A DNA stretch of 64,000 bases from Chloroflexota bacterium (GCA_016235445.1 JACRLB010000032.1:74373-138372), one strand, 5' to 3'; positions 9,177 to 18,780 are shown, counted from the stretch's first letter. A program made the numbers and translations. The notes: generated by a model from the sequence alone, not told the origin.

Positions 9177-9401
9177 ATGGATGAAGAACCGCTCGCCCTC
9201 CTCCGACTACTGCTTGCCCGCCTTGAGCGCATCTCGGCTGATTCATATTGGGCGCACCGCGCCAGCGGAATTCGCGGGTCGCTGTTGAAGGCGTTGGAAA
9301 AACTCGAATCCGGCGCGCCAGTCTCAAAGTCCGATTTGATGCGTTTGATCGACGGTGGTTTTTGGATATTAGAAAAGGCCGCAGAAGAAAAGGTTAAATA
9401 A
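9177..9401 (+). CDS. Small hypothetical protein (74 aa)
   Basis: A 74-residue, mostly helical, charged cytoplasmic protein of unrecognised family. It shows leucine-rich amphipathic helices (LALLRLLLARLERISADSYW) and a lysine/glutamate-rich end, with no signal peptide and no membrane helix. It is transcribed divergently from the TetR gene and is followed by a strong terminator at 9464-9495, which supports its being a real gene. No good ribosome-binding site is visible; a TAAAAT box ends 10 nt before the ATG, so the leader may be very short. Function unknown. Confidence 0.6.
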   Translation: MDEEPLALLRLLLARLERISADSYWAHRASGIRGSLLKALEKLESGAPVSKSDLMRLIDGGFWILEKAAEEKVK

Positions 9402-9463
9402 CCCCATCCTGCTGAAATTCCCCGCCAGCGCCATATGAAAATCACAAATCTTCAGATGTCAAT

Positions 9464-9495
9464 AAAAAGGAGCGCCTTTCACAGCGCTCCTTTTT
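9464..9495 (+). terminator. Rho-independent terminator
   Basis: A 12-bp stem (AAAAAGGAGCGC / GCGCTCCTTTTT) with an 8-nt loop and a T tract follows the 74-aa gene. Confidence 0.85.
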
Positions 9496-9520
9496 CCATG
9501 CTATACGCGTTCTATTTCAA

Positions 9521-9700
9521 TTAACTGAAGTTACACGATGTTTCGTAGGGGCAACCCGTCCAGGCATTACAAGAGGCTTATTCTCAAAGGGAGGGTTGCC
9601 CAGTGCGGAGGGTATCTCGTGGGAAGGGCGACCCGCCTTTTGCGCAATGATGTTTTCAAGAATGTGGATGGGTCGCCCCTACTGCATAAGGTGAGTCAAT
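9521..9700. mobile_element. MITE-like element, degenerate copy (C4)
   Basis: An internal inverted repeat GTAGGGGCAACCC (9545-9557) / GGGTCGCCCCTAC (9670-9682) has one mismatch. The right end, TGCATAAGGTGAGT, matches the family C terminal repeat GCGTAAGGTGAGTT; the left end is degenerate. It stops at the BcsB-like stop codon and fills most of this 300-bp gap. Confidence 0.6.
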
Positions 9701-9704
9701 TAAT

Positions 9705-11999
9705 TTATTCTACCTTACCCGAGTCTTCGACTGCGGCAGGTTCATCATCCGGGTTGGCCAGGGTAAGCCGGTTTAATTTATTTTTATCAATCGCGCCTTT
9801 TACTACAAAAGCGATCACAAACAGGGTGATAATTCCGGAAGCAATGAAAACCGACAAAAGCCAGCTTGGCGGTTCCACCAAATTTTGTTGGCCTGTGTTA
9901 CTTGAAATCGGGGTGGCAACAATTAATTCAGAGCCAGGTACGCCAGATCCAACAATTGAAAATGGGGCAGACGCTTTTCCAGTAGCCACCTGCACACCGT
10001 TTGTTACAGCGAATACGCCAGCCAGTTGATTTTGCAATTCATTTACCAGGAGCGCATTCCCTGCAAATACCAACCCATCGTCGGAGTTGCCAGCCACGAG
10101 CATAAGAGTTCTTTCGCTGTTAAACGGGGATGCCATCAACTCTAGATAGCCAACGCTTACTCCCTGTGGAATTCGATAAACAATCTGCATTTGCCGCTCG
10201 CTGGCGGTATCGGTAGTGAAATCAAAAGGAGCGGGGAGCGCATCATTTATTTCCAACAGAAATGGCAGGGTACTTGCCTTGCCAATAACGATCAAGGAAT
10301 AGTTGTCTCGCATCAGTTGCGGGACATCATCTGCATAGGCAACCGACAGACTGGCAATAAAGGGATTTACGGTTTCGCCCAGCCGATAGGCTAATTTCCC
10401 GGCAATTTTCCAGCTTGCAGGGTTATCCTTTGGCAGAATGAAAGCGGTATCCCCAAGGTCGCTGTGTGTGGCAAAAAGATCGGGAAAGAATTTAAGATCC
10501 TTTAATAAGGCTTTCGTCAGGGGTTCCCCCGTCCCTGCCGGCAGGTGAAAAACTGACTGATCTGAAATGGTCAACCAGGGGTCTATCAACCCCGATTCAT
10601 CACAAGAAGGAGTCGCCAATAGGCTGGCTCTGATCTCGAGGGTGTTCTCTCCGAAACGAAGGATACCGGGGGGGAACTTTACCCGTAAAGTTGTAACTTG
10701 CTGTGTCTCTTCGCTAAAAGCGATGCTGGAGATAATTTGATCGTTGAGGCTGACCGAAAAAGCGGAAAGGCTATAATCCAACAGACCTGAATGGTAATAC
10801 ATCAGGTCAAGGTAGCCTTCGTTGGTTGTCATTTGTTCACGCGAAACATAAAACTGATATGCCTGCGAACTGCCGCCAATACCACTTAATGTTTTGGTGG
10901 CGTATCCCAGGTCTTTTAGTGAAAAATCTTCAACAATCGGCAACGTCCCTGACAAGAGTTGCACATTCGAAACGTAGGCAAGTCGGGGATTTTCATATAC
11001 AAGAATGCGCCCGGCGCTAACCGCCTGCCCCGCTTTTAGAACAGCCTCGCCCGAATTACCGCTCACCAGCAAAATTGCCTTGCTCGGATTCCACGGAGAT
11101 AACCCCATCTGAAGCACCCCATCGGATGCGGATGCCTGCGGGAGGTTTTCAAATTGTCCATTTACGACTGGAACTTCAAAATTTACATCGGAAAGCAGGG
11201 TGAATTTATCGGGCATTCCTACAAAAATAATGTGATACGTGGGCAAATTCTGCGGTGTTAATTCCCCTGCAGATATCAACTCTATGTTGTAATTTCCGCC
11301 AACCATCGCGCCAAGACCGGCCATTACATCCATGGCGGCTTGTAATTCCAACGTTTCAGGTTTATCCGGAACGACAATATAAACCCCATCAGGGATAAAG
11401 GAACTCTCAAGATAAAAAGGAGCCGGTAATCGTGTAAGGCTTAATTCGGGGCTTGTTTCCTCGAAAACCAAATCAAAAAACGAAGTCGGCTTGACGGTAA
11501 CAATCACGCGGGCATCATAAACGCAACTTAATTGCGCCGAAAGTGAAATGGTTAATAAGTGTCTTCCGTCTTCACGCGTTGTTACGAGTGCCTCGGGTGG
11601 AATTTGAATGCGCACTACATTACTGCTGGTTTCGTTCAACGGGAAAGATGCAATAATAATGCCGTTTAAGCTGACAGCTAAGTCACCGCCCCCGGAGACG
11701 CTCTCTATATCCGATCCACTCAAAAGAACATCATAATGCAATTCTATCTCGCCGCCAGAGGCAAGAGTCCAATTAGGGGGGATGCTGAATACAATTCTCG
11801 TTACATCAACCGGACCGACCAGGTTTTTTTCGCGGTATTTCAAATCTGCAAAGGAAAAAACCACCCTGTTATCCACAATTTGAATCTCAGGGCCGTCACT
11901 GGGATCCACATCAGCATACAGCGATTGCGCGGCGGCATGGACAGGGGATAGCATCGACAAACCAAAAAGGGCAAGTACGATAAAAGCTTTCATTTTCAT
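9705..11999 (-). CDS. BcsB-like cellulose-synthase-subunit-type exopolysaccharide protein
   Basis: A 764-residue secreted and anchored protein of the BcsB type (cyclic-di-GMP-associated cellulose synthase subunit B fold). It has an N-terminal signal peptide (about residues 1-24, ending VHAAAQS), two repeats of a carbohydrate-binding-like plus flavodoxin-like module, and one C-terminal membrane helix around residues 714-736 with a short cytoplasmic tail. BcsB guides nascent glucan away from the BcsA synthase. No BcsA or PilZ gene is seen here; a family-2 glycosyltransferase lies 10 kb away in the same locus. The open frame starts at a TTG, but GGAG 7 nt before the ATG at 11999 supports that start. 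Confidence 0.75.
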   Translation of the reverse strand: MKMKAFIVLALFGLSMLSPVHAAAQSLYADVDPSDGPEIQIVDNRVVFSFADLKYREKNLVGPVDVTRIVFSIPPNWTLASGGEIELHYDVLLSGSDIESVSGGGDLAVSLNGIIIASFPLNETSSNVVRIQIPPEALVTTREDGRHLLTISLSAQLSCVYDARVIVTVKPTSFFDLVFEETSPELSLTRLPAPFYLESSFIPDGVYIVVPDKPETLELQAAMDVMAGLGAMVGGNYNIELISAGELTPQNLPTYHIIFVGMPDKFTLLSDVNFEVPVVNGQFENLPQASASDGVLQMGLSPWNPSKAILLVSGNSGEAVLKAGQAVSAGRILVYENPRLAYVSNVQLLSGTLPIVEDFSLKDLGYATKTLSGIGGSSQAYQFYVSREQMTTNEGYLDLMYYHSGLLDYSLSAFSVSLNDQIISSIAFSEETQQVTTLRVKFPPGILRFGENTLEIRASLLATPSCDESGLIDPWLTISDQSVFHLPAGTGEPLTKALLKDLKFFPDLFATHSDLGDTAFILPKDNPASWKIAGKLAYRLGETVNPFIASLSVAYADDVPQLMRDNYSLIVIGKASTLPFLLEINDALPAPFDFTTDTASERQMQIVYRIPQGVSVGYLELMASPFNSERTLMLVAGNSDDGLVFAGNALLVNELQNQLAGVFAVTNGVQVATGKASAPFSIVGSGVPGSELIVATPISSNTGQQNLVEPPSWLLSVFIASGIITLFVIAFVVKGAIDKNKLNRLTLANPDDEPAAVEDSGKVE

Positions 12000-12041
12000 A
12001 AACAAACTCCATTCAAAACAATCACAATAATTAATAAAGGC

Positions 12042-13154
12042 CTATCCAAATGGCCGCACTCGATACATATTCACTTTTTCTTCGGATTCCATGGATACCT
12101 CAAGCGCCTTTTCGACCTGAGCAATCAGTACATTGACAGATTCGCCGCCTTGACGGTCGGCAAAGCCAATTCTTGGATCCAGCGCAATCTCAAACTGGCC
12201 TTCCGCCTCCAGCGAGATTGGCTCATCCAGAATTTCACGGATTCGTTCCAGCCTGCTGGATGCTGAAAGGCCGTCTGTGGAAGGGAGAAGGATGCTGAAT
12301 TGCAATTGTGACCACCGTCCAACAATATCATTTCCACGCAGTTGATACTTTAAAGTCTCTGTCACCTTACGCAGCATTTGGTTGATATATGCCTGCGGCA
12401 ACGAATCATAAATTTCCTGGGCACCGTTTAGGTAAATAATCCCTAGTGTGATTACTCCATCCGGCTGATTCGCAATTTCCTGGCGCACACGCCTTTCAAA
12501 ATAGACACGGGTAAAAGCATGTGATTCATAATCAATCATATTGCGTTTCCCGAATTGCTCCAGGGTTCCTGAAATCTGGTCCCGGAATACAGCCACACCG
12601 ACCCCAAGAACCACACCCACAAGCAATGCCAATCCGGCATCCTGCACAGGCCTGGGTTGGTATGGTCCCGAAGGAGTAAGAGCCTTGTCCAGGAAATCAA
12701 AATTATAGACAATGTATACGCCCCTGACATAATCAATCGCATATTGCCCAATACTGTTTGCCAGCAAGGCAACCACCTTCGGGTCCGGCCCCTTAACGCT
12801 AAACCTTATAATATTCGCCTCGGGAAGCAAAGTCGCTGAAAAAGAATACTCATCAAAATCATCGGGGTTTTCACGCAATAATTGCATTGCGCCGGTAATT
12901 ATTTGATGGCTATTTAGAACTTCAGCGTAGGTTGAAACAATGGATCGTTTATCCAATGCCTCCAAACTGTTCACCATATCCCTGTTGTCCGTGTTTTCAA
13001 GGTTTGGGCTGACAATAAACCTGGCTACAGCCTCATACATGGGTGTGGTTATATAATAAGAATAGACAAGTGAGACATTAACTGCCACCAGGGCGGAAAT
13101 TAATATTATCCACCATCCACGCTGAACGATCTTAAGATAAAAACGAATCTCCAT
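12042..13154 (-). CDS. Wzz-type chain-length protein fused to a degenerate GGDEF domain
   Basis: A 370-residue fusion. Residues 1-190 are a Wzz/YveK polysaccharide co-polymerase: membrane helix about 14-34, extracytoplasmic domain, a proline-rich segment (PSGPYQPRP, 161-169) and a second helix about 172-190. In place of the usual tyrosine kinase there follows a GGDEF-fold domain (about 205-355) with the characteristic FTRVYFERRV start and the D-x-V-G-R region. The active-site loop reads GRWSQ at 279-283, so cyclase activity is not expected; it may bind a ligand or partner. A canonical SD (AAGGAG) precedes the ATG. The gene lies 37 bp upstream of the BcsB-like gene, probably in one operon. Confidence 0.8.
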   Translation of the reverse strand: MEIRFYLKIVQRGWWIILISALVAVNVSLVYSYYITTPMYEAVARFIVSPNLENTDNRDMVNSLEALDKRSIVSTYAEVLNSHQIITGAMQLLRENPDDFDEYSFSATLLPEANIIRFSVKGPDPKVVALLANSIGQYAIDYVRGVYIVYNFDFLDKALTPSGPYQPRPVQDAGLALLVGVVLGVGVAVFRDQISGTLEQFGKRNMIDYESHAFTRVYFERRVRQEIANQPDGVITLGIIYLNGAQEIYDSLPQAYINQMLRKVTETLKYQLRGNDIVGRWSQLQFSILLPSTDGLSASSRLERIREILDEPISLEAEGQFEIALDPRIGFADRQGGESVNVLIAQVEKALEVSMESEEKVNMYRVRPFG

Positions 13155-13195
13155 AAAAAATACACTCCTTCGATCAATCTACCTACATAAGTGTG

Positions 13196-13295
13196 ATAAC
13201 TCACCTTACGCGAAAATTCCTGTGCATACCATAGAGCGAAGACAAAGCTCCCTAACAAACCTTGACGGTCGCCCTTACTGCGTAAGATGAGTTAT
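13196..13295. mobile_element. MITE-like element (C3)
   Basis: A 100-bp element with near-perfect terminal inverted repeats ATAACTCACCTTACGC (13196-13211) and GCGTAAGATGAGTTAT (13280-13295). It has no coding capacity and lies in the divergent region between the Wzz-GGDEF and deacetylase genes. The rest of this gap (13296-13517) is AT-rich and holds no other recognised feature. Confidence 0.8.
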
Positions 13296-13517
13296 AATTT
13301 AAAATGCTCGTCAAAGTATACCACCAGTCCATTTTCCTCAAAAAAGTAATTCTAATCTACAATTAACGCTGGGATATACCCCGCAATAACTGAAATGGAA
13401 TGATTTGGAGGAGGGACACGTTAAAGTATTGCGTAAAACAGGCCAATCAAAAAATGTTATTCCCCCTGTTGCTTGCATCTTAGCCAGTTAATTCTTACTT
13501 CTTCGGGAGCTAGTTTA

Positions 13518-14567
13518 ATGTACAACAATCATACGAAACCAACAACTTCGCGCTCAGGTCTGGCGGGAGAGATACTCAAACTTGCCGACCAAACAGGGCT
13601 GATCCGGGCCGGACGTCGGTTATTTTCAAAATCACTAACAGTAATCAACTATCATAGAATAGACGACCCACATCAACCGGGTTTCGACTCTTTTAAACCC
13701 AATATCAGCGCCAGCCCTCACATGTTCGCAGAACAAATGGATTATCTCGGCCGCTGGTTTAACGTTGTTTCAGTAAATGATATGGCCCAGTGGCTGTACG
13801 GCAAGCATGATCTCCCCCCTTATGCAGCGTTGATTACATTTGACGATGGATATCTTGATAATTACACGCAAGCCTACCCCATTCTTAGGAAAAAGAATTT
13901 TCCTGCCGTAATTTTTCTAACAACCGGGCACATTGGGACGGATGCGCCATTCTATTGGGACATGGCGGCTTATTGCTTTTTTCACACAAGCAAAGATCAC
14001 GTAACTTTCCCGGACAATTCAGAACGTTCCTGGAGTGAAACCGCCCAAAAAGATTCTGTAATCAATGCATGGGTTGGGGCATTAAAACTCCTTCCAGATT
14101 CCGAAAAACAAAATTGGGCGGGGCAATTACCAGAACACTTAAACGTCTCGATACCCGATAACTATTTCAAGAATTTAATGATGAATTGGGAGCAGGCTCG
14201 GGAAATGAATCAAAATGGCATTGAATTTGGAGGTCATACAATAAACCACCCCATCCTTTCACGAATCTCCCCTGAAAGCGCTCGTATGGAAATCGAAGGG
14301 TCAAAACTCCGCATTGAGCAGGAAACAGGAAGAGATGTTCTCAGTTTTGCGTACCCGAATGGGATGAAAAACGATCTCAACCCTACCCTTGAACAACTCG
14401 TAGCCCAGGCAGGGTACAAGGCAGCTTTTACGTTGTCAAACGGCCCATCCTCGCTGCGAGAAGTGAAGAGCAACCCTTTTGCGATAAGAAGGATTTTCAT
14501 TTCCCACACACATACAATGGCGCATTACGCAGCTCTGACAAATCCCATCAATCGTTACCGCAAATAG
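13518..14567 (+). CDS. Polysaccharide deacetylase family protein
   Basis: A NodB-type carbohydrate esterase 4 protein of 349 residues. The catalytic and metal motif ALITFDDGY (Asp-Asp pair) is followed further on by GGHTINHPIL, which supplies the two metal-binding histidines. Such enzymes remove N-acetyl groups from extracellular or membrane-linked glycans. It is the only plus-strand gene in the exopolysaccharide locus and separates the two minus-strand groups, so it has its own promoter. The open frame begins at a TTG at 13473, but the ATG at 13518 has CGGGAG about 8 nt upstream. No clear signal peptide is seen, which leaves its location uncertain. Confidence 0.85.
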   Translation: MYNNHTKPTTSRSGLAGEILKLADQTGLIRAGRRLFSKSLTVINYHRIDDPHQPGFDSFKPNISASPHMFAEQMDYLGRWFNVVSVNDMAQWLYGKHDLPPYAALITFDDGYLDNYTQAYPILRKKNFPAVIFLTTGHIGTDAPFYWDMAAYCFFHTSKDHVTFPDNSERSWSETAQKDSVINAWVGALKLLPDSEKQNWAGQLPEHLNVSIPDNYFKNLMMNWEQAREMNQNGIEFGGHTINHPILSRISPESARMEIEGSKLRIEQETGRDVLSFAYPNGMKNDLNPTLEQLVAQAGYKAAFTLSNGPSSLREVKSNPFAIRRIFISHTHTMAHYAALTNPINRYRK

Positions 14568-14594
14568 CGGGTTATACAACACCACTTACATGCA

Positions 14595-15839
14595 TTATTT
14601 ATCCGCCACCAACTGCTGATAGACCATTAGAATCTGCCTTGCAATGGAATCCCAGCCAAATCGGGTTTCGGATAAATAGCGGGCATAATCCCCCATTTTT
14701 TCAGCCAGCTCAGGTTCATTTACAAGGGTTACGATTCTTCCAGCCAGATCATGCGGAGATTGGACAGGTATCAGAAATCCGTTTTTTCCATCCTCCACAG
14801 CTTCAGGCAAACCTCCCACCGCCGTGGCAATAACGGGTCTCCCAAATGTATACGCCACCTGCAATGCGCCGCTTTGGGTACTACTACGGTAGGGATATAC
14901 CACAACAGTCGCCAACTCCATCAAAATACCTACTTCCTCCACGGGAATATATCTTGTATCGAGGATTACGCGGTCTGTTAATTTCAATTCGGAAATTCTG
15001 TTTTTTAAATCCACCATATTTATATGTTTTGTAGGATAGCCGGCAATTAACAGCCTGGCATCGCACGATTTGCTCGCAATCGCAAACGCTTCAATCAAAT
15101 CGTCAAGCCCCTTGCTGGGAGCAAGTAGACCAAAAAAAAGAACGACGCGATCATTATCGCGCAATCCATAATTTTCCCTTGCGCGTTGAATGCTCTCCAT
15201 TTTTGGTTTGAAATTCAACAGCCAGGCTGAATTCCCGTGCGGGATCACGTGGGTATTTTCTTCAGGAATGGAAGAATACAGGGAGAAAAAACGATCTCGA
15301 TTCTCTTTCGCGTGAAAAAACATTGCTGAAAAATTGGAATACACGTCTCCCTTAACGCCAAGCAGGTATGCCTCAAGCCGGTTTTGTCCTTCCCGTTCTT
15401 CAAATTCATGGCATACCTGGGCAAGCTTAATTCCGCGGCTGCGCAGAAAACCAATAAAATAAGATTCAAGCGCAAAGTGCATTTTAGAAAACTGAATCAA
15501 GTCAGGCTTGGCGCGCAGTAAAAAGATGGTAAGGCGCGTCCAGGCAATAACCCAGCGAATTGCGCGAACAGCCCTGCGAAGTTTCAGGTATTGTTTCCAC
15601 AAACGATTCACCCACTGATTTGCATTCTGATCCACATCCACATCAAAGCGCTTCCACAGATGCAACAACTTCACCACTCTAAAATTATGAGGGAGGTCTT
15701 GAAGTTCGTAATCGCTTGCGGTGACCAGCGTTACATCTGCGCCTTCTTTAGCGAGGGCAGTGCAAAGTTGATATATATAATGGGCCAGACCGCCGCCGCC
15801 ATCCGCTTCTACAACAAAAAGACGAAGTTTATTATTCAT
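14595..15839 (-). CDS. Glycosyltransferase family 4
   Basis: A 414-residue GT-B glycosyltransferase. The N-terminus has the GGGGLAHYIYQL acceptor-side loop. The C-terminal donor domain includes VVLFFGLLAPSKGLDDLIEAF and AVGGLPEAVEDGKNGFL. The usual E-x7-E motif is altered at its first glutamate (STQSGALQVAYTFG), as in some active GT4 enzymes. It would transfer a nucleotide-sugar residue to a lipid-linked repeat unit at the inner membrane face. It overlaps the upstream GT4 gene by 8 bp, so the two are translationally coupled. Its sugar specificity cannot be read. Confidence 0.85.
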   Translation of the reverse strand: MNNKLRLFVVEADGGGGLAHYIYQLCTALAKEGADVTLVTASDYELQDLPHNFRVVKLLHLWKRFDVDVDQNANQWVNRLWKQYLKLRRAVRAIRWVIAWTRLTIFLLRAKPDLIQFSKMHFALESYFIGFLRSRGIKLAQVCHEFEEREGQNRLEAYLLGVKGDVYSNFSAMFFHAKENRDRFFSLYSSIPEENTHVIPHGNSAWLLNFKPKMESIQRARENYGLRDNDRVVLFFGLLAPSKGLDDLIEAFAIASKSCDARLLIAGYPTKHINMVDLKNRISELKLTDRVILDTRYIPVEEVGILMELATVVVYPYRSSTQSGALQVAYTFGRPVIATAVGGLPEAVEDGKNGFLIPVQSPHDLAGRIVTLVNEPELAEKMGDYARYLSETRFGWDSIARQILMVYQQLVADK

Positions 15840-16983
15840 AAGCCCTGATCAAACTGAGATACAGCATTTCCAACCTCTCCACCTGTGTTTTGATATTAAA
15901 TTTCTTTTCGACGATCTGCCAGCCGGCTTCGCCCATTATTTTACACCTCTGCGGGTCTGGCAATAATTGATTGCATACATCCGCCAGCGCCTGGGGGTCG
16001 GCAGGCAGAACCAACCTTCCGTTATTTCCATCCTCCACCATTTCGGGCACGCCGCCAACTGCACATGCAACGATCGGGAGATGACTCGCCATTGCTTCGG
16101 CAAGAACCGTTGGGAGAGCCTCCGTCAGCGTTGGCAGGACAAATATGTCAGTTGCCGCTAAAAGCCTGGGTATGTCGCTCCTCTTCCCCGAAAAAATGAC
16201 GCGGTCTTTTACTCCCATCCTTTCCACTTCCCGATCAAGTTCTCCCCGATGAGCGCCATCCCCCACGACAAGGTAATAAACATTTGGATGGTTCGCCAAA
16301 ATAGCGGGCATGGCGCGAATCATAAATTGAATGCCTTTAAGTTCACGCAGTACGGCAACTGTTGTTAAAACTTTTGCATCGCCGGGTATCGAAAATTCTT
16401 TCCGCACAGCAAGGTACTCGGCATCCCGCTTTAAGATCATATAATTCGAGAGGTCTATTCCATTATAGATCGTCCGAATTTTCTGCGGCGGAGAATTACT
16501 GATTTTCAAATGGAATTGCCGCGCCTCTTCAGAAACCGAAATCACAAGGTCGTTAAAATGGCGCAGGCTGAACAACTCCAACATTTGATGCAACCGCGAT
16601 TTTGTATCCATATCCTGCGAGGGCATCGTATGAATTGTGGAGACGCTGGGCAACCCCAAAATTTTTGCGGCGGCGCCCCCCAGCACATCAGAAAATTCAA
16701 GCTGTGTGTGAACTGCATTCGCTTTAATTTTCCGAAGGTGGTTCGCCAAACGGGGAACAGCGGTGGCGTCGCGCAAATATTTAACGGGAATTAAATCCAC
16801 CTGAATGCCCATCGCGCGAAGATCATCCGCCATGGGGTTTCCGTCTTTGATTTGCAAAACACAAACTCGCGGCTCGAAAACCTGCCTGTTCAAGTTTTTC
16901 AAGACAGGTACCATAAGACGTTCCGCCCCCCCCAGGCCGAGGCCGTCAATAATAAAAGCGATGACAAATTTTCGCGCTTCCAT
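15832..16983 (-). CDS. Glycosyltransferase family 4
   Basis: A 383-residue GT-B enzyme with the N-terminal loop IIDGLGLGGAERLM and a full E-x7-E donor motif, EALPTVLAEAMAS, followed by AVGGVPEMVEDGNNG. The open frame extends to 17112, but that part overlaps the upstream gene. The ATG at 16983 lies one base after the upstream stop codon and has AGGA at a suitable distance, so it is chosen. It is probably one of the cytoplasmic sugar transferases that assemble the repeat unit. Confidence 0.88.
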   Translation of the reverse strand: MEARKFVIAFIIDGLGLGGAERLMVPVLKNLNRQVFEPRVCVLQIKDGNPMADDLRAMGIQVDLIPVKYLRDATAVPRLANHLRKIKANAVHTQLEFSDVLGGAAAKILGLPSVSTIHTMPSQDMDTKSRLHQMLELFSLRHFNDLVISVSEEARQFHLKISNSPPQKIRTIYNGIDLSNYMILKRDAEYLAVRKEFSIPGDAKVLTTVAVLRELKGIQFMIRAMPAILANHPNVYYLVVGDGAHRGELDREVERMGVKDRVIFSGKRSDIPRLLAATDIFVLPTLTEALPTVLAEAMASHLPIVACAVGGVPEMVEDGNNGRLVLPADPQALADVCNQLLPDPQRCKIMGEAGWQIVEKKFNIKTQVERLEMLYLSLIRAYE

Positions 16984-16984
16984 C

Positions 16985-18028
16985 TTAACCGATTCCTGCC
17001 AGCCAACCATCGTCACTCTGCCAGTCTGACAGTTTGGCAAACAAATGCCGCCAGATAATATCGCTACCCTGATCGACTCCAAAATCGATACTCTCGCGAA
17101 CAGCTTTTTCAATGCAACACATTAACATGCCAGTCTTCAGGGGCAACAGCCCATACCCATCAGGTTTTCCAAATGCAGAAAGATAGGCGGGTATGATTTT
17201 TTCGTTCCATTGCTTCAGCGTTTGAGCCGCCCTGCCAGCTTTTTCCTCTGGATTTTTAGAACGAACAGCAGAAAGGGAACCAGCCAGCAAAAACAGGTAC
17301 ACATCCAGGCTGACGTCAGTTGACCATCTGGAATACTGCCAGTCTATGAACATTAATTTCCCGTGTTCCTCATTACGGATCATGTTGCCATGCCAAAAAT
17401 CTCCTTGCAGTAAAATCTTGCGGTGGGCGCTTTTAGCGGCAGTTTCAACATCGGCCAATACCTTTTTAACAATCTGTTTCTCACGGTTGTCAAGCTTGTA
17501 CATCTGTTGGAATTTTTCTATTTTCCGCCGAAAATCGGTTGGCACCTGCTCACCCGCTTCCAGCATGGTTGCGGTACTGTCCATAATGCCGCGCCAAGAT
17601 TCGGCCACATCGATTGCCAAGGCAAGTATGTGTTCCGGGTTGCCCCATAGCGCATCTCTGGTCACACGCAAAAAATTTTCGCCTCTTAAATAGGTGGTTA
17701 TAAGCGCAGGCGTGCCATTGATTTTGGTCATTGCAACAGGCTGTGGCAAACGATATATGGCCGCGTCTCCTAGAAGGGACCATAACTCAACCAGGCGATC
17801 ATATTCGATCTGCAATGACCAGGCATTCTCCGGCAGGCGGGGCGCCTTCACCACCAGGGTGGGAACAGAAGATGCGTCCTCAAATCCAAAAAAGACAACG
17901 CTTCCATCAGACGCAGCCAGACCATTGGACAAAAGCGCCCAGCGGAGCACGGCAGGTATCGAGGGGTGTTCCTTCGCCCGAAGCGATAATAGGTAATCTG
18001 TCAAGCCGTCAGTAAAAGTCATCGTCAT
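16985..18028 (-). CDS. APH/choline-kinase-like phosphotransferase of the EPS locus
   Basis: A 347-residue protein of the aminoglycoside phosphotransferase/choline kinase superfamily. The catalytic loop is LLQGDFWHGNMI (D and N present) and the following metal motif is LMFIDWQYS, in which the usual D-x-D/E is retained as a single Asp. It lies directly upstream of a glycosyltransferase in the exopolysaccharide operon, so phosphorylation of a sugar or of a polyol modification is more likely than antibiotic resistance. The substrate is unknown. Confidence 0.75.
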   Translation of the reverse strand: MTMTFTDGLTDYLLSLRAKEHPSIPAVLRWALLSNGLAASDGSVVFFGFEDASSVPTLVVKAPRLPENAWSLQIEYDRLVELWSLLGDAAIYRLPQPVAMTKINGTPALITTYLRGENFLRVTRDALWGNPEHILALAIDVAESWRGIMDSTATMLEAGEQVPTDFRRKIEKFQQMYKLDNREKQIVKKVLADVETAAKSAHRKILLQGDFWHGNMIRNEEHGKLMFIDWQYSRWSTDVSLDVYLFLLAGSLSAVRSKNPEEKAGRAAQTLKQWNEKIIPAYLSAFGKPDGYGLLPLKTGMLMCCIEKAVRESIDFGVDQGSDIIWRHLFAKLSDWQSDDGWLAGIG

Positions 18029-18078
18029 AATCGGATCCGAAAATATTTTTCAAACGTTGTCAATTGCAGTCGTCTAAT

Positions 18079-18780
18079 TTATTTATCAGGGTATGCGACA
18101 GCATAGTAAAAAGGAAAAAAAACCGAAAGACTACCAGCTACAAACGAAGTGGTCAAAAACTTCAGCAGCCAGGCAGGAATTTTATATCGATAGCGGTGTT
18201 CCAAAACGAATCCTATTTCATGTTTATTCAATGGGAATATGTAATCCGGAACATATAAATCTGGAATGACGCCATAAATTTCGACCAAGGGATACCCCGC
18301 TTTTCTCAGCAATCCAACCATGCGTTGCGGAGTGGCGTAAGAATTTACAGAAGAGCCGGCGGCACGCCCAAGCCTTAGAGAATTGGAAAACCCAACCAAC
18401 AAAGCGCCATGGGAAGTGATTGCCTGTTTCATTTTTTGAAATATATTAATTTGATGTGAGTTTCCCCTGGAAAGAAAATATCCCGGAAACCCGTGCGGCA
18501 ACGCGACAACATCAAAAAGCGGATACCCGTCCGGCGGTGAAAAATCATTTTCAAAGTCTGTTCTTTTTTGCGCCGAAAGTTTAACGCTTGCCGCGTTTGA
18601 ACTATCGGTATTATAGATTGTCGTACGAATTCCCAGTTTTTCAAAATACCGGGCTATATCTTCTCCATGGTCGGTCACCAGCAGCACATTACTCTCCGCT
18701 GAAATGGGCAGAAAAAAACGCCAATCTGCACTATTGGATGGGGCATCGGCGCCCGGGGCAGTATCTGATAAATTTGTCAT
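18079..18780 (-). CDS. Methyltransferase-like protein of the EPS locus
   Basis: A 233-residue protein with the layout of a class I SAM-methyltransferase: the opening SADWRFFLPIS, a strand-loop (NVLLVTDHGEDIARYF) where motif I would be, FDVVALPHGFPGYF as a motif-IV-like segment, and a C-terminal hydrophobic stretch (about residues 200-228) that may touch the membrane. The glycine-rich SAM-binding loop is poorly conserved, so activity is uncertain. The frame could begin at a TTG at 18795, but the ATG at 18780 is preferred. It lies between the flippase and the phosphotransferase. Confidence 0.5.
   Translation of the reverse strand: MTNLSDTAPGADAPSNSADWRFFLPISAESNVLLVTDHGEDIARYFEKLGIRTTIYNTDSSNAASVKLSAQKRTDFENDFSPPDGYPLFDVVALPHGFPGYFLSRGNSHQINIFQKMKQAITSHGALLVGFSNSLRLGRAAGSSVNSYATPQRMVGLLRKAGYPLVEIYGVIPDLYVPDYIFPLNKHEIGFVLEHRYRYKIPAWLLKFLTTSFVAGSLSVFFPFYYAVAYPDK

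Noticed and set aside
12876-12950. Active diguanylate cyclase in the EPS locus
   Set aside because: Both GGDEF-like domains lack the GGDEF signature (GRWSQ and DRSNR), so synthesis of c-di-GMP is not expected from them.
16985-18028. Aminoglycoside resistance phosphotransferase
   Set aside because: The fold is shared with many small-molecule kinases, and the gene is embedded in a polysaccharide operon.
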